A DNA stretch of 64,000 bases from Nocardioides sp. JQ2195 (GCF_012272695.1 NZ_CP050902.1:372001-436000), one strand, 5' to 3'. Shown: positions 54,962-63,148, numbered from the stretch's first letter. Program-made: numbers and translations. Notes: a model not told the origin generated them from the sequence alone.

Positions 54962-55942
54962 GTGTCGAATTCCGTTGACGTCCTGGTCGCCGGTGGTGGT
55001 GGCTTCATCGGTGGTCATCTGGTCGCAGACCTGCTCGCCCAGGGCAAGAGCGTGCGCTCGGTGGACGTGAAGCCGCAGTCCGAGTGGTACCAGGTGCACC
55101 CCGACGCACAGAACGTCGTCGGCGACCTGTCGCTGCTCGACACGGCGATGGCCCAGACCGCCGGCGCCGAAGAGGTCTACATGCTGGCCGCCGACATGGG
55201 CGGCATGGGCTTCATCGAGAACAACAAGGCGCTGTGCATGCTCACCGTGCTGACCAGCACGCACATGCTGCAGGCCGCGCGTGAGCACGACGTGCAGCGC
55301 TACTTCTACTCCTCCTCCGCGTGCGTCTATGCCGCCGACAAGCAGGTCGACACCGACATCACCGCGTTGAAGGAGGCCGACGCCTACCCGGCCATGCCGG
55401 AGGACGGCTACGGCTGGGAGAAGCTCTTCACCGAGCGGATGTGTCGCCACTTCGAGGAGGACTTCGACCTCACCACGCGGGTGGCGCGCTACCACAACGT
55501 CTACGGCCCCGAGGGCACCTGGGACGGTGGCCGGGAGAAGGCCCCGGCCGCGGTGTGCCGCAAGATCGCCACCGCTGCGATCACCGGCGAGCACGAGCTG
55601 GAGATCTGGGGCGACGGCGAGCAGACCCGCTCGTTCATGTACATCGACGACTGCCTCAAGGGCTCGCAGATGATCCTCGCCGGCGACTCCAACGTCCCGG
55701 TCAACCTCGGCTCCGACGAGCTGGTCTCGATCAACGGCCTGGTCGACATCGTCGAGGAGATCGCCGGTGTGAAGTGCCACCGCAACTACAAGCTCGACGC
55801 GCCCCAGGGCGTGCGCGGTCGCAACAGCGACAACACCCAGATCCAGGAGACCTACGGGTGGGCCCCCTCGATCACGCTCGCCGACGGCCTCGCCAAGACC
55901 TACGCCTGGGTGTACGACCAGGTGAAGCGCTCGATCGGCTGA
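54962..55942 (+). CDS. GDP-mannose 3,5-epimerase (GME-like)
   Basis: A 326-residue extended SDR very like plant GDP-mannose 3,5-epimerase. Matching segments include ADMGGMGFIENNKALCM, FYSSSACVYA (active-site Cys), catalytic DGYGWEKL, VYGPEGTWDGGREKAPAAVCR (active-site Lys), GDGEQTRSFMYIDDC and APQGVRGRNSDNTQI. The family makes GDP-L-galactose and GDP-L-gulose from GDP-mannose. GTG 54962 follows GGAGG at ideal spacing. With gmd on the opposite strand it gives GDP-mannose two fates in this island. It is followed by a glycosyltransferase gene with four bases between. Confidence 0.88.
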   Translation: MSNSVDVLVAGGGGFIGGHLVADLLAQGKSVRSVDVKPQSEWYQVHPDAQNVVGDLSLLDTAMAQTAGAEEVYMLAADMGGMGFIENNKALCMLTVLTSTHMLQAAREHDVQRYFYSSSACVYAADKQVDTDITALKEADAYPAMPEDGYGWEKLFTERMCRHFEEDFDLTTRVARYHNVYGPEGTWDGGREKAPAAVCRKIATAAITGEHELEIWGDGEQTRSFMYIDDCLKGSQMILAGDSNVPVNLGSDELVSINGLVDIVEEIAGVKCHRNYKLDAPQGVRGRNSDNTQIQETYGWAPSITLADGLAKTYAWVYDQVKRSIG

Positions 55943-55946
55943 CCCG

Positions 55947-57137
55947 ATGCGCGTCCTCGTGCACGACTACGCCGGCCACCCCTTCCAGGTGGAGCTCAGC
56001 CGCGAGCTGGCCTCCCGCGGCCACGACGTGACCCACTCGTGGTGCGACGCCTACAGCTCCGGCAAGGGCCACCTGGCCGCCGAGCCCGGCGAGACGCTGG
56101 TCTTCCGGCCGGTCGGTGCGGGGGAGACGATCGAGAAGCTGGCCTTCGCACGTCGACTCGTCCAGGAAGTGCGCTACGGCTTCGAGCTGGCGCGGGTCGC
56201 CCGTGACGAGCGACCCGATGTCGTGATGGTGGCCAACGCGCCGATCCCGACGCTCGTGGTGTTCGCGTTCTTCCTGCTGCTCCGCCGTACCCCGTGGGTG
56301 CTCTGGCACCAGGACGTGCAGGCGGTGGCGATCCGCTCGTTCGCCGGCACGAGCCTCTCGAAGGCGTTCTCCCTCGTGGCACGGGGGATCGAGGTCGGAG
56401 AGAAGTGGTGCTCACGTCGCGCCGCAGCGGTGGTGGTGATCGCCGACTCGTTCGTCGACGTGCACCGTCAGTGGGGCACCGACGACAAGACCACGGTGAT
56501 CCCCAACTGGGCGCCGCTCGACGAGATCTACCCCGTCGAGCGCAAGAACGACTGGGCGGTCGAGAACGAGGTCGACGACGTCAAGACGTTGCTCTACTCC
56601 GGCACGCTCGGTCTCAAGCACAACCCGGGGCTGCTGGTCGGCCTGGCCCGCGAGGTCATCGACGGCGGACAGCCCGTCCGCCTGGTCGTGGTCAACGAGG
56701 GCCCGGCGGTCGACGTACTCCGTGCGGAGGCCGCGCGCCTCGACGTCCCGGTCACGCTGCGGCCGTTCCAGCCCTACGAGCGCCTCCCGGAGGTGCTCGG
56801 CTCCGGCGACGTGCTGGTGGTGCTGCTCGAGCAGGACGCCGGGGCGTTCTCGGTGCCCTCGAAGACGTTGTCCTACCTGTGCGCCGGACGACCGGTGCTC
56901 GGCCTGATGCCCGCGGAGAACCTGGCCGCGACCCTGATCAGCTCGGTCGACGGCTGCGTGCGGCCGCCGGTCGAGGTGTCGCTCCCGGTGGCTGCCGAGT
57001 GGGTGCGCGAGGTGTTCGACGACGCGGAGCTGCGCGACGAGCTGGGCTCGCGGGCGCGTGGACTGGCCGAGCAGGAGTTCGCGTTGGCCGGCTGCGCCGA
57101 CCGGTTCGAGGAGATCCTGCGCAGTGCTGCTTCGTGA
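55947..57137 (+). CDS. GT4-family glycosyltransferase (WbuB-like)
   Basis: A 396-residue GT-B enzyme with a membrane-contacting N-terminal domain (PTLVVFAFFLLLRRTPWVLWHQD) and the C-terminal donor domain (VIPNWAPLDEIYPVER, LLYSGTLGLKHNPGLLVGLA, ALRPFQPYERLPEVLGSGDVLVVLLEQDAGAFSVPSKTLSYLCAGRPVL as successive segments, with E-x-D-AGAFSVPSK). It resembles WbuB-type fucosaminyl transferases. Four bases separate it from the GDP-mannose epimerase gene, which may supply its donor. A REP-like element follows the stop. Confidence 0.85.
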   Translation: MRVLVHDYAGHPFQVELSRELASRGHDVTHSWCDAYSSGKGHLAAEPGETLVFRPVGAGETIEKLAFARRLVQEVRYGFELARVARDERPDVVMVANAPIPTLVVFAFFLLLRRTPWVLWHQDVQAVAIRSFAGTSLSKAFSLVARGIEVGEKWCSRRAAAVVVIADSFVDVHRQWGTDDKTTVIPNWAPLDEIYPVERKNDWAVENEVDDVKTLLYSGTLGLKHNPGLLVGLAREVIDGGQPVRLVVVNEGPAVDVLRAEAARLDVPVTLRPFQPYERLPEVLGSGDVLVVLLEQDAGAFSVPSKTLSYLCAGRPVLGLMPAENLAATLISSVDGCVRPPVEVSLPVAAEWVREVFDDAELRDELGSRARGLAEQEFALAGCADRFEEILRSAAS

Positions 57138-57148
57138 GGTTTCGCCAT

Positions 57149-57222
57149 GGTTCCAACGGAGGCGAGGGACGAGCCGCCTCGAAGGGCGGTCGCTGCGCGA
57201 CCCCCTCGACCACCGTCGAACC
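57149..57222. repeat. REP-like element between convergent genes
   Basis: A degenerate GGTTCCAACGGAGGCGAGGG ... CCCTCGACCACCGTCGAACC element with a nested GGTCGCTGCGCGACC hairpin. It belongs to the same type as the repeats at 54326 and 63524. Confidence 0.55.
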
Positions 57223-57234
57223 GGCGCGGCCCCG

Positions 57235-57936
57235 TCAGCCGGACACGGTCTTCTTGAGCGCAGCCACCTCGTCGGCGATCTGCGCCTGCAGGCCGACCCG
57301 GTGGAAGAACTTCAGGCTCTCCGGCAACGTCCGGACGGGCTCGGCGGGGTTACCGCGATAGAGCGTCAGTGCCTGCGTCAACTTGGTGGTGACCGTCGAG
57401 CCGGCCGACAGGATCGAGCGCTCCGGCAGCCCCGTGCCGTTGAGCAGCGTGCAGTTGCTCATCACCACGCTGCGCGCGCCGAACACCACGGGGGTGCTCT
57501 CGAAGCGGTCCTTCACCAGGTTCAGGTTGTGGGTCAGGATCGAGCAACGGAAGCCCGCGACCACGGCGTACTCCTCGAGCTCGATGCGGTCCGAGCAGTC
57601 GAGCTCGTGGGCGACGGTGATCATCGCGTAGTCGCCGAGCACCAGGCTCGGGTCGCGGGACGCCTTGCTGAACACCGGCGAGCCGAGCGGGATGCCGGCG
57701 ATCCGGTTGCGGGTCGCGATGCTGGCGCCCTCACCGAGCCGGAGCTCCTCGAGGTCACGGATCACGTTCATCGGGCCGATGCTCGAACCAGCGCCGAGCG
57801 TCACCTTGTTGGCCATGATCAGGCTGCGGCCGACGTACGCCGTGGGGTGGACGTCCCACTTCAGGACGCGTCGCGCCACCTGGTGCTTGAGGCGTTGCGG
57901 AAGCACGATCATCAGGACGGCAAGAGCGAGGCGCAC
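57235..57936 (-). CDS. Left-handed beta-helix acyltransferase
   Basis: A 233-residue hexapeptide-repeat protein (VHPTAYVGRSLIMANKVTLGAGSSIGPMNVI, SIGPMNVIRDLEELRLGEGASIATRN) with an unusual second half (ALTLYRGNPAEPVRTLPESLKFFH) containing a nucleotide-sugar-type loop (YRGNPAEPVR). It probably transfers an acyl group to a sugar. It lies in opposite orientation within the acyl-activation gene group (ACP, ligase, ketoreductase) and is a good candidate for the transferase using that acyl chain (inference). Confidence 0.7.
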   Translation of the reverse strand: MRLALAVLMIVLPQRLKHQVARRVLKWDVHPTAYVGRSLIMANKVTLGAGSSIGPMNVIRDLEELRLGEGASIATRNRIAGIPLGSPVFSKASRDPSLVLGDYAMITVAHELDCSDRIELEEYAVVAGFRCSILTHNLNLVKDRFESTPVVFGARSVVMSNCTLLNGTGLPERSILSAGSTVTTKLTQALTLYRGNPAEPVRTLPESLKFFHRVGLQAQIADEVAALKKTVSG

Positions 57937-57980
57937 GGCGTCACCCTATCCACGTCCACCACTCCAGAGGGAGCGATTGC

Positions 57981-58799
57981 ATGAGCACCCAGCCCGCGGC
58001 GCACTACGACCGGGTGCACGAGGCCTGGCGCCTGATCATGGGCGAGGAGTTCCACTACGGCTACTTCTCCTCCGCCGACACCACGCTCGAGGTGGCCACC
58101 GCCGCGCTGACCTCCGAGATGTTGTCGCGCGCGGGGATCGGCGAGGGCAACCGGGTGCTCGACGTCGGCTGTGGCACCGGCCGCCAGTCGTGTGACCTCG
58201 CCGCCGACCTCGGCGCGTCGGTGCTCGGCATCACCACGTCGGCAAGCGGCGTCGCGGCGGCCTCCGCGCTGGCCCGCTCGCGTGGCGTCGACGCGCGCTT
58301 CGAGCAGCGCGACGGCACCGCGAACGGCCTGCCCGACGGGTCCTTCGACGTGGTCTGGGCGCTGGAGTCCTCCCACCTGATGCGCGACCGGGCCGGGCTG
58401 CTCTCCGAGTCCGCGCGGGTGCTGGCCCCCGGCGGCCGGTTCGTGCTGTGCGACATCATCCGCAAGCGCGAGATCCCGTTCCTGGAGGTGCGTTCGCGGC
58501 GGCACGACCTCGCGGTGCTGCGCTCCGCCTTCGGGGACGCGCACATGGAGCCGTTGGCGGCCTACGCCTCCTCGCTCGAGGACCTCGGCCTGGAGGTCCT
58601 CGACGCCACCGACATCTCCGAGCCCACGCTGGGCACCTTCGCCGCGTGGCGCGCCAACGTGGCCGCCCACGAGGCGACGTTGCTCGAGCTGCTGGACCGC
58701 CAGTCCGTCGACGACTTCGTGCGCGCGACCGAGGTGCTCGAGGCGTTCTGGAACGACGGCACGCTCGGCTACGGGATACTCGCCGCGGTGAAGCCCTGA
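57981..58799 (+). CDS. Class I SAM methyltransferase of the acyl/glycan cassette
   Basis: A 272-residue methyltransferase: motif I NRVLDVGCGTGRQSCDLAADLG at about 58, FDVVWALESSHLMRDRAGLLSESARVLAPGGRFVLCDI (motifs IV-VI, as successive segments). The N-terminus MSTQPAAHYDRVHEAWRLIMGEEFHYGYF is like enzymes acting on polyketide-type or sarcosine-like small molecules (27-O-demethylrifamycin/dimethylglycine branch). It precedes the acyl carrier protein on the same strand. Target unknown; an O- or C-methyl on the acyl chain or sugar is possible. Confidence 0.82.
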   Translation: MSTQPAAHYDRVHEAWRLIMGEEFHYGYFSSADTTLEVATAALTSEMLSRAGIGEGNRVLDVGCGTGRQSCDLAADLGASVLGITTSASGVAAASALARSRGVDARFEQRDGTANGLPDGSFDVVWALESSHLMRDRAGLLSESARVLAPGGRFVLCDIIRKREIPFLEVRSRRHDLAVLRSAFGDAHMEPLAAYASSLEDLGLEVLDATDISEPTLGTFAAWRANVAAHEATLLELLDRQSVDDFVRATEVLEAFWNDGTLGYGILAAVKP

Positions 58800-58895
58800 C
58801 CAACCCGACCAAGCCGACCAACCTGTCTCCTCTGTTCTCCGTTGTCCTCCTGCCTGCCTGACTCTTCCTGATCACCGATTCGAAAAGGACCGACC

Positions 58896-59144
58896 GTGCC
58901 CTCTGCAGACCAGACGCTCACCGTCATCACCCAGTTCCTCGCGCGCGCCGACAAGTCCGCCGCCGACGTCACGCCGGCCACCGGCCTCTACGGCGACGGG
59001 CTCGAGCTCGACTCGCTGGAGGCCGCCGAGCTCTCCGCGATGCTCGAGGACGAGTTCGGCACCGACCCGTTCTCGTCCGGCGACGAGCTCCCGCAGACCG
59101 TGGGCGACGTCCTCGCGTTCTACGAGGTCGCCGCGCCCGCATGA
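58896..59144 (+). CDS. Acyl carrier protein
   Basis: An 82-residue carrier protein with the phosphopantetheine Ser in GLELDSLEAAEL (Ser at residue 40) and the helix-loop pattern of the fold. GTG 58896 is preceded by AAAAGGACCGACC. Its stop overlaps the start of the AMP-ligase gene by four bases. A stand-alone ACP with a ligase and a reductase in a glycan locus indicates loading of a specific acyl group for sugar decoration (inference). Confidence 0.9.
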   Translation: MPSADQTLTVITQFLARADKSAADVTPATGLYGDGLELDSLEAAELSAMLEDEFGTDPFSSGDELPQTVGDVLAFYEVAAPA

Positions 59145-60616
59145 TCCGTCTCCTCGCGCGCGCTGCGGCCGCCGTGCCCGACCAGGTCGCGGTGGTCACA
59201 ACCGAGGGTTCACCGACGTACGCCGACCTGTTGCGCGACGCCCACCTGGTCGCCGCCGCCCTTCTTTCGCCGAGACGGCACGTGTTGACGCGTGACAGCG
59301 CCGAGTCGGGACGTGTTGACGCCTTTGACCGAGTCGCGATCGTCGAGCCCGATGCTGCCTGGGTGATCCGCCTGCTGGCCGGGGCTGCCGTGGCGGGTGT
59401 CGAGCCGTGTCAGTACCAACCCGACACCCAGCTCGCCGAGTTGTCGCCGCAACTGGCGGCCTTCGGTCACGACGTCGTGGTGACTCGGCGCGATGACCTG
59501 GTCGAGGCACTGTCGGCTGCCGGAGTCAGCGTCGTCCGGCCCGAGTCGCTGCTGACCCCGTCAACCCGCGCCGACTCGGCATCGTCTGGGGTCAACTCGC
59601 GCCGACTCGAGGGCTCGGACCCGTCACCTCGCGCCGACGAGGCGCAACCGCTGCTGATCCGCACCACCGGCACCACCGGCGAGCCCAAGGCCGCCCGTCA
59701 CGACTGGCGGGTGCTCGAGCAGACGGTGGCCCGGGCGAAGCCGCGTCCGCACCATCGGTGGTTGCTCGCCTACGGGCCGCAGCAGTTCGCCGGGATCCAG
59801 GTGCTGCAACACGTGATCGCCGCGCAGGCCACCCTCGTTGCCCCGTTCCCGCGCCAACCGCGTGACGGGCTCGAGGCACTGCTCACCCAGGACGTGACCT
59901 GCGTCAGTGCCACCCCGACGTACTGGCGGTTCCTGCTCACCGAGGCCCGCAGCCGCGGGGTGCACCTGCCCGGCCTGGAGCAGATCACCCTCGGTGGCGA
60001 GGCGATCCCGCCCGACCTGTTGGACGAGCTGAAGAAGGCGTTCCCGACCGCGCGCATCTCGCAGGTCTATGCCTCGACCGAGCTCGGCTCGATCGTCTCC
60101 GTCGGCGACGGTCGCGCCGGGTTCTCCGTGGACAAGCTGGTCTCCGACACGAACCCGGACGCGCACCTGCGCATCCTCGACGGCGAGCTGTGGGTGCGTC
60201 GTACGCCCGGGATGCTCGGCTACGCCCGAGCGGCAGCCGCCCGGCACGACGAGGACGAGTGGAGACCCACCGGCGACCTCGTCGAGGTCGTGGCGGACCG
60301 GGTCGAGTTCCGGGGCCGCGACAGCGAGGTCATCAACGTCGGCGGAGTGAAGGTCCACCCGCTGCCGGTCGAGAACGCGATCGCCGCGCTCGACGGCGTC
60401 GCGCTGGCCCGCGTGTTCGGGCGCGCCAACAAGCTCACCGGTGCGATCGTGGCGGCCGAGGTCGTCGCCGCCGACGGCACCGACGAAGAAGACGTACGCC
60501 GCGCGATCAAGGCCGCGGTCGCCGACCTGCCCCGCGCCTGGCACCCGCGCAGCATCACCTTTGTCGAGGCCATCGCAACGCGTGGCGAGAAAACAGTGAG
60601 AAGGATGGAACAGTGA
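59141..60616 (+). CDS. AMP-forming acyl ligase (ANL superfamily) with small repeat insertions
   Basis: A 491-residue adenylate-forming enzyme. Core motifs: A3 [21 protein letters not shown]5 [13 protein letters not shown]7 [11 protein letters not shown]8 [28 protein letters not shown] and the A10 Lys in [10 protein letters not shown]. It should activate a carboxylic acid and load the neighbouring ACP. Two insertions occur: about 15 residues near 45 ([18 protein letters not shown]) and about 25 near 145 ([20 protein letters not shown]), built from repeated CGCGCCGACTCG units. Both are in frame and precede core motifs. The substrate acid is unknown. Confidence 0.85.
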   Translation: MIRLLARAAAAVPDQVAVVTTEGSPTYADLLRDAHLVAAALLSPRRHVLTRDSAESGRVDAFDRVAIVEPDAAWVIRLLAGAAVAGVEPCQYQPDTQLAELSPQLAAFGHDVVVTRRDDLVEALSAAGVSVVRPESLLTPSTRADSASSGVNSRRLEGSDPSPRADEAQPLLIRTTGTTGEPKAARHDWRVLEQTVARAKPRPHHRWLLAYGPQQFAGIQVLQHVIAAQATLVAPFPRQPRDGLEALLTQDVTCVSATPTYWRFLLTEARSRGVHLPGLEQITLGGEAIPPDLLDELKKAFPTARISQVYASTELGSIVSVGDGRAGFSVDKLVSDTNPDAHLRILDGELWVRRTPGMLGYARAAAARHDEDEWRPTGDLVEVVADRVEFRGRDSEVINVGGVKVHPLPVENAIAALDGVALARVFGRANKLTGAIVAAEVVAADGTDEEDVRRAIKAAVADLPRAWHPRSITFVEAIATRGEKTVRRMEQ

Positions 60617-61353
60617 CCGCACCCGAAGAGACCCGCGTCGCCCTCGTCACCGGGGGGAGCAAGGGCCTCGGAGCCGGCATCGTCGAGGCCTACCTCGAGG
60701 CCGGCTACATCGTGGAGACCTGCTCGCGCTCCTCGACCGACCTGGTCACCAAGCTCGAGGGCGACTTCCCCGACCACTTCGCCTTCGCGGCCGTCGACAT
60801 CTCCGACTCGGCCGCGGCCGACGCGTGGGTCAAGGACGTGGCGAAGCGTCGCGGCCGCATCGACGTGCTCGTCAACAACGCCGGCACCGCGCCCGAGGGC
60901 GTGATCGCGCTCTTCGACGACGCCGCGATCGACCAGGTCGTCGACCTCAACATCAAGGGGACGGCCTTCGTCACCCGCGCCGCCTCGCGGGTGATGCTCG
61001 CGCGCCGCAGCGGCTCCATCGTCAACGTGTCGTCGGTGGTCGGGATGTCCGGCTACCGCGGACTGTCGATGTACAGCGCCACCAAGGCTGCTCTCGACGG
61101 GATGACCCGGGGCCTGGCCCGTGAGCTCGGCTCGCGCGGCATCACCGTGAACAGCGTCGCGCCCGGTTATCTCCGCACCGAGATGAGCCACGGCCTCGAC
61201 GAGGGCCAGCTCGGCCAGATCACCCGGCGTACGCCGGCGGGCCGGCTCGGCGAGCCAGCCGACGTCGCGCGGGCCGTGCTGTTCCTCACCGACCCGGCGA
61301 ACACCTACATCACCGGCCAGGTGCTGGTCGTCGACGGCGGCCTCACCGCCTGA
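60613..61353 (+). CDS. FabG-like short-chain dehydrogenase/reductase
   Basis: A 246-residue classical SDR: NADP-binding [31 protein letters not shown], catalytic Ser in [10 protein letters not shown] and YSATK in [20 protein letters not shown], and the C-terminal [23 protein letters not shown]. This is the FabG/3-oxoacyl-ACP reductase form, expected to reduce a ketoacyl group on the neighbouring ACP. GTG 60613 overlaps the ligase stop (GTGA). It closes the ACP-ligase-reductase cassette. No ketosynthase is present, so the beta-keto group would have to come from elsewhere, or the substrate differs. Confidence 0.88.
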   Translation: MTAPEETRVALVTGGSKGLGAGIVEAYLEAGYIVETCSRSSTDLVTKLEGDFPDHFAFAAVDISDSAAADAWVKDVAKRRGRIDVLVNNAGTAPEGVIALFDDAAIDQVVDLNIKGTAFVTRAASRVMLARRSGSIVNVSSVVGMSGYRGLSMYSATKAALDGMTRGLARELGSRGITVNSVAPGYLRTEMSHGLDEGQLGQITRRTPAGRLGEPADVARAVLFLTDPANTYITGQVLVVDGGLTA

Positions 61354-61370
61354 TCCATCGCCCCTCGCCC

Positions 61371-61433
61371 GATAGTCCCTAACGTCCGGCAGGTCTGCAC
61401 GCCGTTCTCACCTGCCAGACGTTAGGGAGTATC
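61371..61433. repeat. 63-bp palindromic repeat, family A copy 5 (right edge of the island)
   Basis: It has family A length and arms, but the C/G run reads GATAGTCCCTAACG and CGTTAGGGAGTATC: the T-A change is matched on both sides, while one base (GTC versus AGT) is mismatched. It follows the last island gene by 17 bases. Confidence 0.9.
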
Positions 61434-61488
61434 GAGGGAGGGCAAATCTCAGGATGTGAGCGGAGAGTCCGAGGAGTGAGATGCGGAC

Positions 61489-61525
61489 TTCGTGTGGCGA
61501 TGCGGGCGACGTAGTCTTTCCACCA
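61489..61525 (+). promoter_or_regulatory. Promoter of the leader peptide and sulfur operon
   Basis: TTCGTG (61489-61494) and TAGTCT (61512-61517) are separated by 17 bases, and the leader ATG at 61525 lies seven bases after the -10, so transcription and translation should start at the same base (leaderless). Confidence 0.7.
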
Positions 61526-61602
61526 TGTTCACGACACACCTGACCAAGCGCCGCGCAGTGGATCACTGCCGCACGCGCTCGGCCCTGTGTCGAATGTCCT
61601 GA
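61525..61602 (+). CDS. Cys-containing leader peptide upstream of the sulfur operon
   Basis: A 25-codon reading frame, MFTTHLTKRRAVDHCRTRSA then LCRMS, ending in TGA. It fits the actinobacterial putative leader peptides found before sulfur operons, which share an LTxRR...D..CR..SALC-type sequence and act in cysteine-responsive attenuation (family knowledge, from memory). Two Cys codons (TGC, TGT) sit in the second half. The start has its own leaderless promoter. It lies 208 bases before the DUF4395 gene, and a complementary segment that can pair with its end lies at 61661-61669. Confidence 0.7.
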   Translation: MFTTHLTKRRAVDHCRTRSALCRMS

Positions 61603-61669
61603 CGGGACGCCCTTTTCCCGCCGCGAACCGGCCTGACTCCAGGCCTCCCAGCGCGCAGCCGCGTCCCGT
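61602..61669 (+). promoter_or_regulatory. Candidate attenuator pairing after the leader peptide
   Basis: ACGGGACGC at 61602-61610, overlapping the leader stop codon, is perfectly complementary to GCGTCCCGT at 61661-61669. A ribosome stalled on the Cys codons or released at the stop would change whether this nine-base pair forms (inference). Confidence 0.5.
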
Positions 61670-61810
61670 GCCCTCCGGCATGCAGTCGCAACCGGTGAGC
61701 CTCGCCCCAGCCCACGCCGGCCACCCCACTCGGGTAGGTCCCGAGGGTGCCAGCCACGGGCGGTGAGAGCTTGCCCTCGACGGACCAGACCCAGGACCAG
61801 GAGCAACACC

Positions 61811-62260
61811 ATGAGCAAGCAGATCGATCCGCGCGGACCGCAGTTCGCGGCTGCGGTGACGTCGGTCGTGCTGGTCGTCGTGCTCCTGATCGCCCCGGCC
61901 ACCATCGGCGTCGCGCTGCTCGGCGCACAAGCCGCGCTGTTCGCGCTCGGCGCCGGCCTGGGGGTCCAGAGGACCCCTCACGCATGGGTCTTCAAGAACC
62001 TGGTCCGCCCACGACTGTCTGCCCCCACCGAACTCGAGGACGCCGCACCGCCGCGCTTCGCCCAGACCGTCGGACTGGGCTTCACGGCGGTCGGCCTCCT
62101 CGGATACCTCACCGGCGCCACGCTCGTGGGGGACATCGCGGTCGGCCTCGCGTTGGCCGCGGCACTGCTGAACGCGGTCTTCGCGTTCTGCCTCGGTTGC
62201 GAGATGTACCTCCTCGGGCGGCGGGCGTTCACCCGCTCCGCCGCGCCGGCAACCAACTGA
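61811..62260 (+). CDS. DUF4395 membrane protein
   Basis: A 149-residue protein with four hydrophobic segments (AAVTSVVLVVVLLIAPATIG, GVALLGAQAALFALGAGLG, TVGLGFTAVGLLGYLTGATL, VGLALAAALLNAVFAFCLGC) and the conserved FCLGCEMYLLGRR near the C-terminus, where the two Cys may be redox-active or metal-binding. DUF4395 proteins are usually encoded between a thioredoxin gene and a rhodanese gene in actinobacteria (from memory), suggesting a redox partner. CAGGAGCAACACC precedes ATG 61811. Confidence 0.85.
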   Translation: MSKQIDPRGPQFAAAVTSVVLVVVLLIAPATIGVALLGAQAALFALGAGLGVQRTPHAWVFKNLVRPRLSAPTELEDAAPPRFAQTVGLGFTAVGLLGYLTGATLVGDIAVGLALAAALLNAVFAFCLGCEMYLLGRRAFTRSAAPATN

Positions 62261-62297
62261 CACCTGACCTCAGCAACAATCGAAAGAGAGAAACAAG

Positions 62298-63146
62298 ATG
62301 AGCCGCGAAGACACCCTCGTCTCGACCCAGTGGGCCGAGGACAACATCGACAACGACCAGGTCGTCCTGATCGAGGTCGACGAGGACACCACGTCCTACG
62401 ACAAAGGCCACATCAGGGGTGCCATCAAGTTCGACTGGACCAACGACCTCCAGGACCAGGTCCGCCGCGACATCATCAACAAGGAGGGCTTCGAGGCCCT
62501 GCTGAGCAAGAACGGCGTGAGCAACGACCACACCGTCGTGCTCTACGGCGGCAACAACAACTGGTTCGCCGCCTACGCCTACTGGTACTTCAAGCTCTAC
62601 GGCCACAACGACGTCAAGCTGGTCGACGGTGGCCGCAAGAAGTGGGAGCTCGAGTCCCGCGAGCTGGTCCAGGACGTCCCGGAGCGCACCGCCACGACGT
62701 ACGTCGCCCAGGACCTCGACACCACCAAGCGCGCGAACCGTGACGACGTGGTCGCCGCGATCGGCGCCCAGAACCTGGTCGACGTCCGCAGCCCCGACGA
62801 GTACGCCGGCCGCCTGCTCGCCCCGGCCCACCTCCCGCAGGAGCAGGCCCAGCGCGCCGGCCACCCGCCGACCGCCTCCAACATCCCGTGGAGCAAGGCC
62901 GCGAACGACGACGGCACCTTCAAGTCCAACGAGGAGCTGACCAAGCTCTACGAGGAGGCCGGCGTCGACTTCTCCAAGGACACCATCGCCTACTGCCGCA
63001 TCGGCGAGCGCTCCTCGCACACGTGGGTCGTGCTGCACGAGCTGCTCGGTCACGAGAACACCAAGAACTACGACGGTTCCTGGGTCGAGTACGGCTCCCT
63101 CGTGGGTGTCCCGATCGTCCTCGGCGACGAGCGTGGAGAGGCCTGA
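62298..63146 (+). CDS. Thiosulfate sulfurtransferase (rhodanese, CysA/SseA-type)
   Basis: A 282-residue two-domain rhodanese. The inactive N-terminal domain has VLIEVDEDTTSYDKGHIRGAIKFDW; the active C-terminal domain carries the catalytic Cys in IAYCRIGERSSHTW, and DVRSPDEYAGRLLAP. It moves sulfane sulfur from thiosulfate to acceptors such as cyanide or thiols. AAAGAGAGAAACAAG precedes the ATG. It is followed after two bases by DUF1416 and corresponds to CysA2/CysA3 in mycobacteria. Confidence 0.93.
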   Translation: MSREDTLVSTQWAEDNIDNDQVVLIEVDEDTTSYDKGHIRGAIKFDWTNDLQDQVRRDIINKEGFEALLSKNGVSNDHTVVLYGGNNNWFAAYAYWYFKLYGHNDVKLVDGGRKKWELESRELVQDVPERTATTYVAQDLDTTKRANRDDVVAAIGAQNLVDVRSPDEYAGRLLAPAHLPQEQAQRAGHPPTASNIPWSKAANDDGTFKSNEELTKLYEEAGVDFSKDTIAYCRIGERSSHTWVVLHELLGHENTKNYDGSWVEYGSLVGVPIVLGDERGEA

Positions 63147-63148
63147 GC

